Source: Enterococcus raffinosus (GTDB taxonomy: Bacteria > Bacillota > Bacilli > Lactobacillales > Enterococcaceae). From it: a stretch of 64,000 nucleotides of DNA. The position numbers and the translations under genes are program-made. The notes beneath the pieces are model-generated. The model made no database searches, was not told where the DNA came from, and saw only the letters and a program-made list of their open reading frames with translations. Each line of letters opens with the position of its first letter. Position 1 is the stretch's first letter. This document shows, in pieces, positions 46,101 to 56,045 of the stretch. The DNA is taken from assembly GCF_001886185.1 (NCBI RefSeq), contig NZ_JXLA01000004.1, positions 62,001 to 126,000 of the forward strand, written 5' to 3'.

Positions 46101-46208
46101 ATAAAAGAAAGTTCCATTGCGATTTGCTGATAGGGCGCTGCCTGCTTGCCGCAAATTGTACCAACTTTCTTGCATCAAAACTTTTACTAAAAAATTTTTA
46201 CGCTAACA
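46097..46208 (-). ncRNA. Candidate small RNA or attenuator upstream of asp23
   Basis: The 322-bp asp23-rpmB gap holds a strong hairpin: outer stem AAGAAAGTT/AACTTTCTT (46105-46113 with 46163-46171), internal loops, and inner stem ATTTGC/GCAAAT (46122-46127 with 46151-46156). On the minus strand a U-rich tract (TTTCTTTTATTT) follows, and a good promoter lies upstream (46215-46243). The predicted transcript is about 110 nt, or a 180-nt asp23 leader if it reads through. No known RNA family is recognised. Confidence 0.5.
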
Positions 46209-46214
46209 GAGTAT

Positions 46215-46243
46215 AATTTACCTGCAAATCCATAGAATGTCAA
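46215..46243 (-). promoter_or_regulatory. Promoter of the candidate RNA between asp23 and rpmB
   Basis: Consensus TTGACA (46238-46243) and TAAATT (46215-46220) with a 17-bp spacer on the minus strand, about 190 bp before asp23. Confidence 0.6.
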
Positions 46244-46262
46244 TCTTTCTAAAAAAATTCAC

Positions 46263-46291
46263 TTGCTAATCTTGCTAATCTGTGCTATTTT
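46263..46291 (+). promoter_or_regulatory. Promoter of rpmB
   Basis: TTGCTA (46263-46268) and TATTTT (46286-46291) with a 17-bp spacer on the plus strand. The -35 lies in a tandem repeat, TTGCTAATC twice. Confidence 0.55.
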
Positions 46292-46348
46292 ATTTTAGTA
46301 TGAGCCAAAGAAGCGCTCCAATATCAAGGCAAAAGGAGGAAACAACAC

Positions 46349-46537
46349 ATGGCAAAAGTTTGCTATTTTACTGGTCGGAAAACAAGAAGTGCAAATAACC
46401 GTTCTCACGCTATGAACGCTACTAAACGTACTGTAAAACCTAATTTACAAAAAGTTCGCGTATTAGTGGACGGAAAACCTAAAAAAGTTTGGGTCTCAAC
46501 TCGTGCTTTGAAATCTGGAAAAGTTGAGCGCGTTTAA
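46349..46537 (+). CDS. rpmB: 50S ribosomal protein L28
   Basis: The 62-residue basic protein begins [20 protein letters not shown], typical of L28. AAAGGAGG precedes ATG 46349. It lacks the CXXC zinc pairs of some L28 paralogues. Monocistronic: own promoter and terminator, divergent from asp23 as in other lactic acid bacteria. Confidence 0.97.
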   Translation: MAKVCYFTGRKTRSANNRSHAMNATKRTVKPNLQKVRVLVDGKPKKVWVSTRALKSGKVERV

Positions 46538-46555
46538 TATTATCCAACTAAGTCA

Positions 46556-46583
46556 AACCGTTCAATTCTGAACGGTTTTTTTT
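46556..46583 (+). terminator. Terminator after rpmB
   Basis: Perfect AACCGTTCA/TGAACGGTT stem with a 4-nt loop followed by a run of T. Confidence 0.9.
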
Positions 46584-46783
46584 GACAGTTTTCTATTTTA
46601 CATATTTTGAATAAGAATTGCGGGTCGATCGTATCGGCTCGTTTTTTTATTTCTCATTTTGAATAGACACTTCTCCACACAAATTTCAAATCTTTGCTTG
46701 AGTTTCATAGCTCTTTCACAATATTTTGCTGCGTTTATGGTAAAATTTGGATAGTCTGTTGAAAGAAGTTTGGTGATTTTTAT

Positions 46784-49381
46784 ATGAAAAACTATCTTAA
46801 AGAAAACCGTTGGTATTTATTAGCCAGCTTTTTCCTGCCGCTCACCCTCATGGTGATCGTCTATCTAACGATTGGTATCTATCCTGGATCAAGTCGTAGT
46901 GTTTTAGCCAGTGATGCCTTCTCCCAATTTTCAAATTTTCACGCAAGTTTTCGAAATATGCTTTTAGGTAAGCAAGGCCTTTTTTATACTTGGAATGCCT
47001 CTATGGGGCTGAATTATCTGTCATTAGTTTCCTACTACCTCGGCGGATTTTTTACACCGTTGGTTATTTTCTTTCCAAATCAAATGATGCCGGATGCTCT
47101 GTATTTCTTAACTCTGATCAAAATTGGCTCCGCGGGACTAGCCTTTTGGTTTTACGCCAAGGGGAGTTTTAAATTGCCCGACTGGTCTCGTGTAGCACTG
47201 AGTGTCACCTATGCTCTGATGTCCTTTGCTATTGCGCATTCTGAAATCATCATGTGGCTGGATGCCTTTATTTATCTACCATTGATTATTTTAGGAATCA
47301 ATCGTGTGATGGATTTGAAAAAGCCGACTGTACTGTTTGTCTCCTATTTAATGTTGTTTCTAACGAGCTTTTATATGGGATTTATGATTGGTGTTTTTTC
47401 AGTTCTTTACTTTATTGCACGTTTGATCACCAATTGGAAGCTGTATAAAAAAAGCATTATTCCCTATGGAGCCACTTCGTTATTAGCCGGTTTTGCTTCA
47501 ATGATTGTAATTCTACCCTCAATCCTTGATTTACGGACAAATGGTGAAGAACTAACGCAAATCACTACCTTTAAAACGGAAGCGACAAGCTGGTGGGATT
47601 TTATTGCAAAAAATTTGATTGGCTCCTACGATACAACGAAATACGGTTCGATTCCATTTATATATATCGGTCTATTACCATTAGCTCTGTGTTTGTTTTT
47701 CTTTATCTGCAAAAAGATTCCTTGGAAAAATAAACTTGCTTATGGTGTGATTGGTGCAATCCTGATTGCAAGTTTTTATATTCAGCCAATGAATTTATTT
47801 TGGCATGGGATGCATGCGCCAAACATGTTCTTATTCCGTTACGCGTATTTACTTTCATTTTTAGTGATCACACTAGCGGCGTGGGGCTGGGAAAAGTTAG
47901 ACCGAGAGAATATTTTGCAACTGGTAGCTTCCTGTCTGCTGCTAATCGCACTCTTTGCCATTTTCTGGGGAATGAAGGGCAAAGATTACGACTACCTTAA
48001 AAATATTTCACTTTACATCACATTAGGCTTTTTAGCGGTATATGCGTTGATCTTTACCGCCCACCATTTTAATAAGATTCCGTTCAAGGCACTCAGCATT
48101 TTACTTTTATTACTGATGTCTACAGAAGCCTTTATTAATAGTGACTTTATGGTACGTGGCGTGTTGAAAGATTGGAACTATGCTTCTCGCAGCCTCTATA
48201 CTGAGCCCTATCCTTCGATCAAAGCATTAGTTGATAAAACCAAGAGTGATAACGACACGTTTTATCGAATGGAGAACCTTGACCCCGTTTCCTCTAACGA
48301 TGCCTTTAATTATGGCTATAGCGGTGTCAGCATGTTCTCTTCAATTCGTAATCGACACTCTTCTGGTTATATGGATCAATTAGGATTTCGTTCAAGAGGC
48401 ACAAGTCTAAACATTCGTTATCAAAATAATACATTGCTAGCTGATGCCTTCACAGGGATTAAATACAATATAGCGAAAACGAAAGACTTAAATAAATATG
48501 GATTCACGAAAACGCAAAGCGTTGGCGAGTATAATCTTTTTGAAAATAATAACGCCTTGCCATTAGCTTTTACGGCTCCAACAAGTATTGATAAATTAAA
48601 GGCCTTGCCAAATGATAACCTTGGCACGCAGACACAATTATTCAACGCATTGTCGCAAGAACAATTTCAGTATTATCAATTTCTGCCTATCACACAAATA
48701 GACACAAAAAATGCCAATGTTACTAACGCTGGCAATATTACAACAATTACTGAAAAACAAGGAAATGTAGCGAAAGATGTCACCTGGAAAGTACAGGTCC
48801 CAGCAAACACTCAAGCCTACTTAAGTCTCTATCCTTACGATTTTGCTGAGCTAGAAAGTTCGACCGCTACCGTTACAGCAAACGGACAAACACGCCAAGC
48901 GCAAATCGGAATCAGCGGACAATATTATGATTTAGGTTACTATGAAAAAGCAACAACAGTTACCTTCACCGCAAGTTTTTATGGTACAAAATCGATCAGC
49001 TTCCAAAACCCGCAAGTCTTAGCATTAGACACCGTAGCCTATCAATTAGCTGTCGATAAGATCAAAGAAAATGGTGTAGACATGCAAGTCGGCAAACATA
49101 GTGCTGAAGGAACAGTAGACACGAAAGAAGCCAAGACTTTAATTACAACGATTCCTTACGATGAAGGGTGGACTGCCAAAATCGATGGAAAAAAAGTGGA
49201 GACAAAAGCCTTCCAAAACGCCTTTGTCAGTATTCGCGTCCCAAAAGGCAAGCACAAAGTAACCTTTAGTTACCTGCCTAAAGGATTCATCGCTGGTGCA
49301 TGTTCTTTTGTAATTGCTATTGGTATGTTCATTCTTTATCTAAGAGTACTTAAACCCAAAAAAATACATCGTCATTCTTAG
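46784..49381 (+). CDS. yfhO: YfhO-family membrane protein
   Basis: The 865-residue protein has a short basic N-terminus, about 12-14 membrane helices up to residue 460, an extracytoplasmic beta-rich domain (about 470-835) and a final helix (about 838-858). YfhO proteins resemble GT-C glycosyltransferases; in Bacillus and Listeria they are linked to glycosylation of lipoteichoic acid. The loop SDAFSQFSNFHASFRNML after TM1, with its acidic residue, is typical of the family. It is a lone gene with a terminator shared with truA; a weak TAAAAT box lies about 35 bp upstream. Confidence 0.88.
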   Translation: MKNYLKENRWYLLASFFLPLTLMVIVYLTIGIYPGSSRSVLASDAFSQFSNFHASFRNMLLGKQGLFYTWNASMGLNYLSLVSYYLGGFFTPLVIFFPNQMMPDALYFLTLIKIGSAGLAFWFYAKGSFKLPDWSRVALSVTYALMSFAIAHSEIIMWLDAFIYLPLIILGINRVMDLKKPTVLFVSYLMLFLTSFYMGFMIGVFSVLYFIARLITNWKLYKKSIIPYGATSLLAGFASMIVILPSILDLRTNGEELTQITTFKTEATSWWDFIAKNLIGSYDTTKYGSIPFIYIGLLPLALCLFFFICKKIPWKNKLAYGVIGAILIASFYIQPMNLFWHGMHAPNMFLFRYAYLLSFLVITLAAWGWEKLDRENILQLVASCLLLIALFAIFWGMKGKDYDYLKNISLYITLGFLAVYALIFTAHHFNKIPFKALSILLLLLMSTEAFINSDFMVRGVLKDWNYASRSLYTEPYPSIKALVDKTKSDNDTFYRMENLDPVSSNDAFNYGYSGVSMFSSIRNRHSSGYMDQLGFRSRGTSLNIRYQNNTLLADAFTGIKYNIAKTKDLNKYGFTKTQSVGEYNLFENNNALPLAFTAPTSIDKLKALPNDNLGTQTQLFNALSQEQFQYYQFLPITQIDTKNANVTNAGNITTITEKQGNVAKDVTWKVQVPANTQAYLSLYPYDFAELESSTATVTANGQTRQAQIGISGQYYDLGYYEKATTVTFTASFYGTKSISFQNPQVLALDTVAYQLAVDKIKENGVDMQVGKHSAEGTVDTKEAKTLITTIPYDEGWTAKIDGKKVETKAFQNAFVSIRVPKGKHKVTFSYLPKGFIAGACSFVIAIGMFILYLRVLKPKKIHRHS

Positions 49382-49398
49382 TAAAGACCGTAAAAAAA

Positions 49399-49439
49399 GA
49401 TCAAACAATCTGAGTCTTCAGTTGTTTGATCCTTTTTTT
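49399..49439. terminator. Bidirectional terminator between yfhO and truA
   Basis: GATCAAACAA/TTGTTTGATC stem with a 13-nt loop, followed by T-runs of seven on both strands. Confidence 0.85.
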
Positions 49440-50184
49440 ATTTATATTTGACTTCTGCAAGATACAATCCTTCTGGATGCGCTGTTGGTCCGGCAGCGTT
49501 CCGATCCATCGCTGAAAGAATCTCTGGAATTCCGTCTGCAGGAATACGCCCATTTCCAATCTTTAACAGAGTTCCCACCAAAATTCGGATCATCTTGTAC
49601 AAAAAGCCGTTTCCACGAAAAATGAAAGTCAGTTCTGTTCCTGCTGCATTCACCTCAAGGTCTGCTTGGTAAATCGTCCGAACTTTATCTTCAATCGCTC
49701 CACCTGTCGCACAAAATGAAGTGAAATCATGAGTTCCCAATAAATCCGGCAATGCTCGGCGAACCAAATCCAAATCTAAAGGATACGGATAATACGCAGC
49801 ATAGTGGCGCCGAAAAGGGCTCCGTGGCTTAGCAATTTGAACTTTAAAATGGTAGGTTTTCTCTACAACGTGATAACGTGCATGAAAATCATCAGCCACA
49901 ACCTCAACTGAGGAAACCGCAATATCCTCGGGGGTTTGTGTATCCAACGCAAACCGCATACGTTCTAGCGGCCGTTCCTGCGGATAATCAAAATGAATGA
50001 CTTGTCCAATCGCATGGACTCCAGCATCTGTCCGACCTGAACCAAAAATTGTTACAGGTATTCCATTGTTCATTTTCTGTAACGTTTTTTCTACTTCTTC
50101 TTGTACTGTTCGACCATTGGGTTGTCGCTGAAATCCGTTAAAATTTGTTCCATCATAGGCAATCACTGCCTTATATCTAACCAT
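49438..50184 (-). CDS. truA: tRNA pseudouridine(38-40) synthase
   Basis: The 248-residue enzyme isomerises uridines 38-40 in the tRNA anticodon arm. The catalytic Asp lies in GSGRTDAGVHAIGQV (about residue 52), with ARYHVVEKTYHF and FLYKMIRILVGTLL further on. In Lactobacillales it normally follows ecfT directly; here a broken SAP-domain gene and a terminator lie between, and truA has its own promoter. Confidence 0.97.
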   Translation of the reverse strand: MVRYKAVIAYDGTNFNGFQRQPNGRTVQEEVEKTLQKMNNGIPVTIFGSGRTDAGVHAIGQVIHFDYPQERPLERMRFALDTQTPEDIAVSSVEVVADDFHARYHVVEKTYHFKVQIAKPRSPFRRHYAAYYPYPLDLDLVRRALPDLLGTHDFTSFCATGGAIEDKVRTIYQADLEVNAAGTELTFIFRGNGFLYKMIRILVGTLLKIGNGRIPADGIPEILSAMDRNAAGPTAHPEGLYLAEVKYK

Positions 50185-50266
50185 CCTAATTCTCCTTTTA
50201 AAAACAAACGAATCTTAATTTAATATCTCTTAAATTAAACATAGAGGGATATTCTTAACCGGAGTC

Positions 50267-50296
50267 ATTATAACAGCTTTTTTATCGGGATTCCAA
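50267..50296 (-). promoter_or_regulatory. Promoter of truA
   Basis: TTGGAA (50291-50296) and extended -10 TGTTATAAT (TATAAT at 50267-50272) with an 18-bp spacer on the minus strand; the -35 lies in the last codons of the SAP-domain gene. Confidence 0.7.
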
Positions 50297-50854
50297 CACA
50301 CTTAAATCTGAAACATCGTACTTATTGCTGCCTGGCAATGCTTTTTTATGCTTCCAACATACGATCGCTTCTTGTAATGATCGATCCTTGTTCGCTATAA
50401 AGAAATCACGGATATAAGTATTGTATTCAAATTGCGCATCAATTTTTTCAGGCTTCTTCACTGCAATATCAGGATACATCAGAACCGCTTCACGATAAGT
50501 CTTTCCTGGGTTAGATTTCAGCCATTTTTGAAAGGCTACTTTAAAACGAAAAGACTCGCCGAGTTCTTGTTTAAAAAAGGCACGATGCTTCTCAGAAAAA
50601 ATAATATTCTCTTCGATTAAACTCTCCAGTATTAATTCTTCCGTACGTGCAATTTTTGTTGGTTTCTTTTTAGGAACTAGCTTTTTCCCCGTGCGCAAAA
50701 AGTTTGCAATTCGTTGGTTCAACTCCGCTTTACTACCTGATTTTGCCAAACCATGAGCTTGACAAAAGGCTTGCAGTTCTTCTTATAAATAATAATATTC
50801 GCTAAATGTTTCTACCTTCATCCCTGCGTGTAAATCTGGTCGCTTTTCAGCCAT
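50282..50854 (-). pseudogene. SAP-domain (DUF6434-like) protein gene interrupted by one in-frame TAA
   Basis: A single frame of 191 codons runs from ATG 50854, which has AAGGA six bases upstream, to the stop at 50282. Codon 24 is TAA (50783-50785), in YYYL-stop-EELQAF, where one base change from AAA would restore Lys. Downstream the frame encodes a SAP-like helix-extension-helix (FCQAHGLAKSGSKAELNQRI) and a basic region of about 110 residues. Start codons after the stop lack a ribosome site, so the gene is probably dead or needs readthrough. The loss looks recent because no other damage is seen. The intact family is thought to bind nucleic acid. Confidence 0.8.
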
Positions 50855-50923
50855 CTTATTCCTTTATTCATCCTAACATAAAAACTACAAAATAATCTCT
50901 GTGCATTCGAACTAATTGGCGTA

Positions 50924-50951
50924 CAAAAAAAGCTTGGATTTCTCCAAGCTT
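50924..50951 (-). terminator. Terminator after ecfT
   Basis: AAGCTTGGA/TCCAAGCTT stem with a 4-nt loop and seven T on the minus strand, overlapping the ecfT stop codon. Confidence 0.85.
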
Positions 50952-51747
50952 AGCTGCGTAAAAATATTAAAAGAATTGTTGCTATCCCAAAAACAACAAG
51001 GACAATCGTATCTCGTGATGCCCATTGTAATTTACGATATTTACTACGTCCTTCACCACCACGATACCCACGGGCCTCCATCGCAGTCGCCAAATCTTCC
51101 GCACGATTAAAGCTGCTAACAAACAACGGTATCAATAGAGGCACGATTGCTTTAACCTTTTGGATCAAATTGCCATCATTAAAATCAACGCCGCGAGCAC
51201 GTTGCGCGTTCATTATTTTTTCCGTTTCATCCATCAATGTAGGAACAAACCGCAGAGCAATCGACAGCATCAAAGCAATCTCATGAACTGGTAAATGGAA
51301 TCTTTTTAACGGATTCAACAAAGATTCAATTGCATCGGACATTGACAATGGCGGTGTCGTTAAAGTCAACAATGTTGACATAAAGATGATCAACACAAAA
51401 CGGCAAAAGATAAATAGTCCGTTTTGAATCCCGTAGGAGGAAAGACTAAATACTCCCCATGACCAATACAAAGTTCCACCGCGTGTAAACAACATTTGCA
51501 ATGCTACAGTAAAGATGATCAACCAAATCAAGGGTCTAACACCCTTTAAAAAGAAGTTTATATTTATTTTTGACAAAAAGACTGCGAATAATGTGAACAC
51601 CCCTAAAAATACGTAGCTTTGCCAATTATTCGCTAAAAAAATAATCCCAATAAAATAGAAACTCGCAACTAATTTAGCCCGTGGATCCAGACGATGAATC
51701 AAGGAATCCCCCGGAATATAGCGGCCAAAGATCAATTTATTCATCAT
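50950..51747 (-). CDS. ecfT: Energy-coupling factor transporter transmembrane protein EcfT
   Basis: The 265-residue scaffold protein of group II ECF vitamin transporters has about five or six membrane helices and the two cytoplasmic Ala-Arg-Gly motifs (AQRARGVDF and MEARGYRGG) that grip the ATPases. It joins EcfA1/EcfA2 with interchangeable substrate-binding S components, none of which is in this window. The start (ATGATG at 51747) overlaps the ecfA2 stop, so the genes are coupled. Confidence 0.96.
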   Translation of the reverse strand: MMNKLIFGRYIPGDSLIHRLDPRAKLVASFYFIGIIFLANNWQSYVFLGVFTLFAVFLSKININFFLKGVRPLIWLIIFTVALQMLFTRGGTLYWSWGVFSLSSYGIQNGLFIFCRFVLIIFMSTLLTLTTPPLSMSDAIESLLNPLKRFHLPVHEIALMLSIALRFVPTLMDETEKIMNAQRARGVDFNDGNLIQKVKAIVPLLIPLFVSSFNRAEDLATAMEARGYRGGEGRSKYRKLQWASRDTIVLVVFGIATILLIFLRS

Positions 51748-52606
51748 GAGCAGGACCTCCTGCTTGTTTAACGATCCAATCAGCCAATTCGTTTTCTGTT
51801 AATGGTAATTCACTAAAGGCAGCCCCGCGTGCTTGCATCTTTTCAGCAAAAGCACTTGCCTGAGGGACGCCTAATTGCTTTTCTTTTAGCCATGCAACAT
51901 CAGCAAAGACTGACTGAGGAGTCCCATGTTTTACCACATGGCCCTTTTCTAAAACATAAACATAATCAGCAAAATTGGCAACATCATCCATTAAATGAGT
52001 GACCAAAACGATCGTCATATTTTTTTCCCGATGCAACCGCAAAAACATTTCCATCATTTCTTTACGTCCAAGCGGATCTAAGCCTGCTGTTGGCTCGTCT
52101 AAGACTAATATTTCAGGTTCCATGGCTAACACCCCTGCAATCGCAACACGTCGCATCTGCCCTCCTGAGAGCTCAAAAGGAGATCGCTCAAGATATTCTT
52201 CATCCAAGCCAACTAATTTCAAATTTTCCTTTGCTAAAACGAAAGCTTCTTCATCACTAGCACCAAAATTCTTCGGTCCAAAGGCAATATCTTTTGCCAC
52301 CGTCTCTTCGAATAATTGAGCTTCCGGAAATTGAAAGACAATTCCTACTTTTTTCCGAACAGGCTTCAAATTCTTATTATCTGTAGTCGGTGTAATCATC
52401 CGATCACCAATTTTCACTTGCCCTTCAGTTGGTTTTAATAACGCATTCAAATGCTGAAGTAAAGTGGATTTTCCACTACCAGTATGTCCCACTAATGCAG
52501 TATATGACCCTTCTTTAATAGATAGATCAATATCATAAAGTGCTCGTTGTTCAAAGGGCGTATTCGGTTGATAAACGTAGCTTACTTTTTCAAAACGGAT
52601 GTCCAT
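51737..52606 (-). CDS. ecfA2: Energy-coupling factor ATPase EcfA2
   Basis: The 289-residue ABC ATPase has Walker [11 protein letters not shown]-loop [10 protein letters not shown], signature [15 protein letters not shown] and Walker [12 protein letters not shown]. It forms a heterodimer with EcfA1 under EcfT and powers uptake of vitamins and other micronutrients. It overlaps the end of ecfA1 by 25 bp. The C-terminal tail of about 60 residues is usual for EcfA2. Confidence 0.96.
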   Translation of the reverse strand: MDIRFEKVSYVYQPNTPFEQRALYDIDLSIKEGSYTALVGHTGSGKSTLLQHLNALLKPTEGQVKIGDRMITPTTDNKNLKPVRKKVGIVFQFPEAQLFEETVAKDIAFGPKNFGASDEEAFVLAKENLKLVGLDEEYLERSPFELSGGQMRRVAIAGVLAMEPEILVLDEPTAGLDPLGRKEMMEMFLRLHREKNMTIVLVTHLMDDVANFADYVYVLEKGHVVKHGTPQSVFADVAWLKEKQLGVPQASAFAEKMQARGAAFSELPLTENELADWIVKQAGGPAHDE

Positions 52607-53418
52607 AACCAGTCCATCATCCCTTCTTCATCTAAATAATTCAACGGCACCTTTACACCACGGGCTTTTAATGCAGCCTTTAATTTTTCAGGAAACGGCA
52701 AATCTAATCCCAACGAAACTAACTCAGGTCCTGCAGAAAAAATTTCTTCAGGGGTCCCCTCTTGATATAGTTTGCCTTCTCTCATTACTAGAATTCGATT
52801 GGCGCTGGCTGCTTCGTCAATATCATGAGTGATTGATATGACTGTTAAATCACTTTCCTCTTTAATCTTACGAATTGTCGCAATAACATCATCTCTACCC
52901 TCAGGATCTAACATGCTAGTCGCTTCATCTAAAATAATAATATCCGGTCGGAGAGCAACAACACCGGCAATAGCTACTCGTTGTTTTTGTCCACCTGATA
53001 GACGTGCAGGTTCTCGTGTTGCAAAATTTTGCATTTTTACCTTTTCCAAGGCATCCTGTACACGACTTTGCATCTCGCTTCGTTCAATTCCTTGGTTTTC
53101 CAATCCAAAGGCAACGTCATCTTCTACTGTTGCTCCAACAAACTGGTTATCAGGATTTTGAAAGACCATTCCCACCATTCGACGAATATCCCATACAGAT
53201 TCCTCAGACAGTTCCATTCCTCCAACAGTCACCGTTCCCTTTTGCGGTAAATGAAGACCATTGATTGCTTTGGCTAATGTAGACTTTCCTGAACCATTAT
53301 GCCCAACGATAGCGATCCATTCTCCTTTGTTAATTGAAAAACTGACATCCTTCAAAGCGGGTGTCGCGTCTTCTTGATAGCTAAATTCAATTTGATTGAT
53401 TTCAATAATTGGCTTCAT
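52582..53418 (-). CDS. ecfA1: Energy-coupling factor ATPase EcfA1
   Basis: The 278-residue ABC ATPase has Walker [19 protein letters not shown]-loop [10 protein letters not shown], signature [14 protein letters not shown] and Walker [12 protein letters not shown]. It is the first gene of the ecfA1-ecfA2-ecfT block, which follows rplQ in most Firmicutes. Here the L17-downstream-element-like structure and terminator separate it from the ribosomal operon. No strong promoter was recognised in the remaining gap. Confidence 0.96.
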   Translation of the reverse strand: MKPIIEINQIEFSYQEDATPALKDVSFSINKGEWIAIVGHNGSGKSTLAKAINGLHLPQKGTVTVGGMELSEESVWDIRRMVGMVFQNPDNQFVGATVEDDVAFGLENQGIERSEMQSRVQDALEKVKMQNFATREPARLSGGQKQRVAIAGVVALRPDIIILDEATSMLDPEGRDDVIATIRKIKEESDLTVISITHDIDEAASANRILVMREGKLYQEGTPEEIFSAGPELVSLGLDLPFPEKLKAALKARGVKVPLNYLDEEGMMDWLWTSVLKK

Positions 53419-53544
53419 GGTTACACCTTCCCACTTCTTTGCAAATCTGTTCTAAGCCTAGCAAAAAAGCTACGTTTTATCAATCCTTGATACTCGATAA
53501 AATGCTTTTGTATACCGATCTGTCTTGACAGTATTTTTGGGTAT

Positions 53545-53637
53545 AAAAAAACACTTTATGATGAGTGCCGGCTTCCCAGTCAATCTGGGAAGCGGCGCTG
53601 AGCTAGACTCGGAGAAAATCTCCAACATCATAACACT
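53545..53637 (-). ncRNA. L17 downstream element-like structured RNA ending in a terminator
   Basis: On the minus strand, between rplQ and ecfA1, a multi-branched fold is visible. An outer stem TTATGATG/CATCATAA (53556-53563 with 53626-53633) encloses hairpins GCTTCCCAG/CTGGGAAGC (53571-53593) and GGAGA/TCTCC (53611-53623). A run of seven T follows at 53544-53550. Location and branched shape fit the L17DE motif described downstream of rplQ in Lactobacillales and Listeria; I could not check it against the model. Confidence 0.6.
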
Positions 53638-53671
53638 CTAAAAGAATCATCTATAAAGTGAAGAGTGATTA

Positions 53672-54052
53672 TTATACAAGTTCTAAAACGACCATAGGCG
53701 CGTTATCGCCACGACGAGGTTCAGTTTTCAAGATACGAGTGTATCCACCTTGACGTTCAGCGTAACGAGGAGCGATATCGTTGAATAATTTTTGTAATGC
53801 AGATTCAACAACGATTGCTTCGTTTTCTTCACGAACATCAGCGACTTCATTACGTACAAAGCTAGCAGCTTGACGACGTGCATGAAGATCCCCGCGTTTT
53901 CCTAAGGTAATCATCTTTTCAGCAGTTGAACGAACTTCCTTCGCACGAGCTTCAGTCGTAACGATGCGTTCGTTGATAATTAAGTCAGTTGTTAAGTCAC
54001 GCAACATCGCTTTACGTTGGCTAGATGTGCGTCCTAATTTACGGTAACTCAC
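53672..54052 (-). CDS. rplQ: 50S ribosomal protein L17
   Basis: 126 residues beginning [19 protein letters not shown], with the conserved [11 protein letters not shown]-like segment ([16 protein letters not shown]). Last gene of the alpha operon, 27 bp after rpoA, followed by the L17DE-like RNA. Confidence 0.98.
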   Translation of the reverse strand: MSYRKLGRTSSQRKAMLRDLTTDLIINERIVTTEARAKEVRSTAEKMITLGKRGDLHARRQAASFVRNEVADVREENEAIVVESALQKLFNDIAPRYAERQGGYTRILKTEPRRGDNAPMVVLELV

Positions 54053-54079
54053 GTAGGTTTCCCTCCTTTGTAAACAATA

Positions 54080-55018
54080 TTAATCGTCTTTACGTAATCC
54101 TAAACCAAGATCATGCAATTTAGCTTTCACTTCTTCAAGTGATTTACGACCCAAATTACGAACTTTGATCATTTCAGGTTCAGACTTATTCGTTAATTCT
54201 TGAACCGTATTAATTCCAGCACGTTTCAAGCAATTGTACGAACGTACAGACAAGTCTAGTTCTTCGATGGTCATTTCTAACATTTTTTCTTTTTGCGTTT
54301 CTTCTTTTTCAACCATGATTTCAGCGTTTTTCGCTTCATCAGTAAGATTTACAAAAATATCTAAATGTTCAGTCAAAATTTTCGCTGCAAGACTCAATGC
54401 TTCTTGAGCAATGATTGATCCATCAGTCCAAATTTCCATCGTTAATTTATCGAAGTCATCACGACGGCCAACACGTGTATTTTCAACTTGGTAGTTTACT
54501 TTACGTACTGGTGTGTAAATAGAATCGACTGGAAGGACACCAATTGGCATGTCTTCCTTTTTATTTTCGTCTGCTTGAACATAGCCTCGACCAGGTTTTA
54601 CTGTTAAGCGAGCATGGAATGTCGCTCCTTCAGCAACAGTACAAATGTACATATCTTTATTCAAGATTTCAACGTCACTGTCAACAATAATATCGCCGGC
54701 AGTTACCGTAGCTGGTCCAGTAATATCGATCTCAAGGGTTTTTTCTTCTTCAGCGAATAATTTCAAAGCCAAACCTTTGATATTCAAGATGATTTGTACA
54801 ACGTCTTCTCTTACACCTTTGATGGTTGAAAATTCGTGTAACACCCCATCGATTTGAATATTGGTAATGGCAGCGCCTGGTAAAGAAGAAAGTAGAATAC
54901 GACGTAGAGAATTACCTAAAGTAGTTCCATAACCTCTTTCCAAAGGTTCAACAACGAACTTGCCATAATCTCTGTCTTCATCAATTTTTGTGATTCTTGG
55001 TTTTTCGAATTCAATCAT
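54080..55018 (-). CDS. rpoA: DNA-directed RNA polymerase subunit alpha
   Basis: 312 residues. The N-terminal assembly domain has [20 protein letters not shown] (dimerisation helix); the C-terminal domain (from about 245) has [20 protein letters not shown] and the [13 protein letters not shown] helix-hairpin that contacts UP elements and activators. Part of the rpsM-rpsK-rpoA-rplQ block. Confidence 0.98.
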   Translation of the reverse strand: MIEFEKPRITKIDEDRDYGKFVVEPLERGYGTTLGNSLRRILLSSLPGAAITNIQIDGVLHEFSTIKGVREDVVQIILNIKGLALKLFAEEEKTLEIDITGPATVTAGDIIVDSDVEILNKDMYICTVAEGATFHARLTVKPGRGYVQADENKKEDMPIGVLPVDSIYTPVRKVNYQVENTRVGRRDDFDKLTMEIWTDGSIIAQEALSLAAKILTEHLDIFVNLTDEAKNAEIMVEKEETQKEKMLEMTIEELDLSVRSYNCLKRAGINTVQELTNKSEPEMIKVRNLGRKSLEEVKAKLHDLGLGLRKDD

Positions 55019-55097
55019 TCTTGTCTTTTACCCCTTTCAAAACGAAAAGTGTCTTGTTCAATGACGTTCCTGTAAAACTCATAGAGTGGGGCACTCA

Positions 55098-55487
55098 TTA
55101 AACACGACGGCGTTTTGGAGGGCGGCATCCATTATGAGGTACTGGAGTCACGTCACGAATTGCAGTTACTTCTAAACCAGTTGCTTGCAATGAACGAATC
55201 GCTGCTTCACGACCAGAACCAGGTCCTTTAACAGTTACTTCAACACTTTTCAATCCATGTTCCATTGCAGCTTTTGTTGCAGTTTCAGCAGCCATTTGAG
55301 CAGCGAAAGGAGTTGATTTTTTACTACCTTTGAACCCTAATGCACCTGCAGATGACCATGCTAAAGCATTTCCGCTTGCATCAGTAATCATGACGATTGT
55401 GTTATTGAAAGTCGAATGAATATGAGCAATACCAGTTTCGATATTCTTCTTCACACGACGTTTACGGTTGACTTTCTTTGCTACCAT
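55098..55487 (-). CDS. rpsK: 30S ribosomal protein S11
   Basis: 129 residues with the typical [20 protein letters not shown] core and a C-terminus ending [12 protein letters not shown]. Follows rpsM by 24 bp. Confidence 0.98.
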   Translation of the reverse strand: MVAKKVNRKRRVKKNIETGIAHIHSTFNNTIVMITDASGNALAWSSAGALGFKGSKKSTPFAAQMAAETATKAAMEHGLKSVEVTVKGPGSGREAAIRSLQATGLEVTAIRDVTPVPHNGCRPPKRRRV

Positions 55488-55511
55488 GAAGATTTAAACC
55501 TCCTTCACTAA

Positions 55512-55877
55512 TTATTTTTTCTTGCCGGCAATAGCGCGAGCTGGGCCTTTACGAGTACGAGCGTTGTTCTTAGTGTTTTGTCCACGTGTAGGCAAGCCAC
55601 GACGATGACGGATTCCACGGTAAGAACCGATTTCCATCAAACGTTTGATGTTTAAGTTAGTTTCACGACGAAGATCGCCTTCAACTTTTAATTTATCAAC
55701 TTCAGCACGGATAGCGTCTGTTTGTTCGTTGGTTAAATCACGTACACGAACGTCTTCAGAAACGCCTGCATCGGCTAAAATTTGTTTCGCTGTAGTATTT
55801 CCAATACCGTAAATATAAGTAAGTGAAATTACCACGCGTTTATCACGAGGAATATCTACTCCTGCAATACGAGCCAT
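55512..55877 (-). CDS. rpsM: 30S ribosomal protein S13
   Basis: 121 residues beginning [20 protein letters not shown], with [20 protein letters not shown] and a basic tail. Located between rpmJ and rpsK. Confidence 0.98.
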   Translation of the reverse strand: MARIAGVDIPRDKRVVISLTYIYGIGNTTAKQILADAGVSEDVRVRDLTNEQTDAIRAEVDKLKVEGDLRRETNLNIKRLMEIGSYRGIRHRRGLPTRGQNTKNNARTRKGPARAIAGKKK

Positions 55878-55895
55878 ACTTAATTACACCTCCAA

Positions 55896-56012
55896 TTATC
55901 CTTGACGTTGTTTATGTTTTGGGTTTGCTGGGCAAATCACCATAACACGTCCATTACGACGAATTACTTTACAATGTTCACACATTGGTTTTACTGATGG
56001 TCTTACTTTCAT
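55896..56012 (-). CDS. rpmJ: 50S ribosomal protein L36
   Basis: 38 residues, [20 protein letters not shown] and onward, with the zinc-ribbon ligands (CEHC, a further Cys in VICPANPKH and the final His). Its start ATG 56012 follows AGGAGG. Lies between infA and rpsM as usual. Confidence 0.97.
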   Translation of the reverse strand: MKVRPSVKPMCEHCKVIRRNGRVMVICPANPKHKQRQG

Positions 56013-56045
56013 GATTATACCTCCTGAAGTTTTACGGAGTACAAC

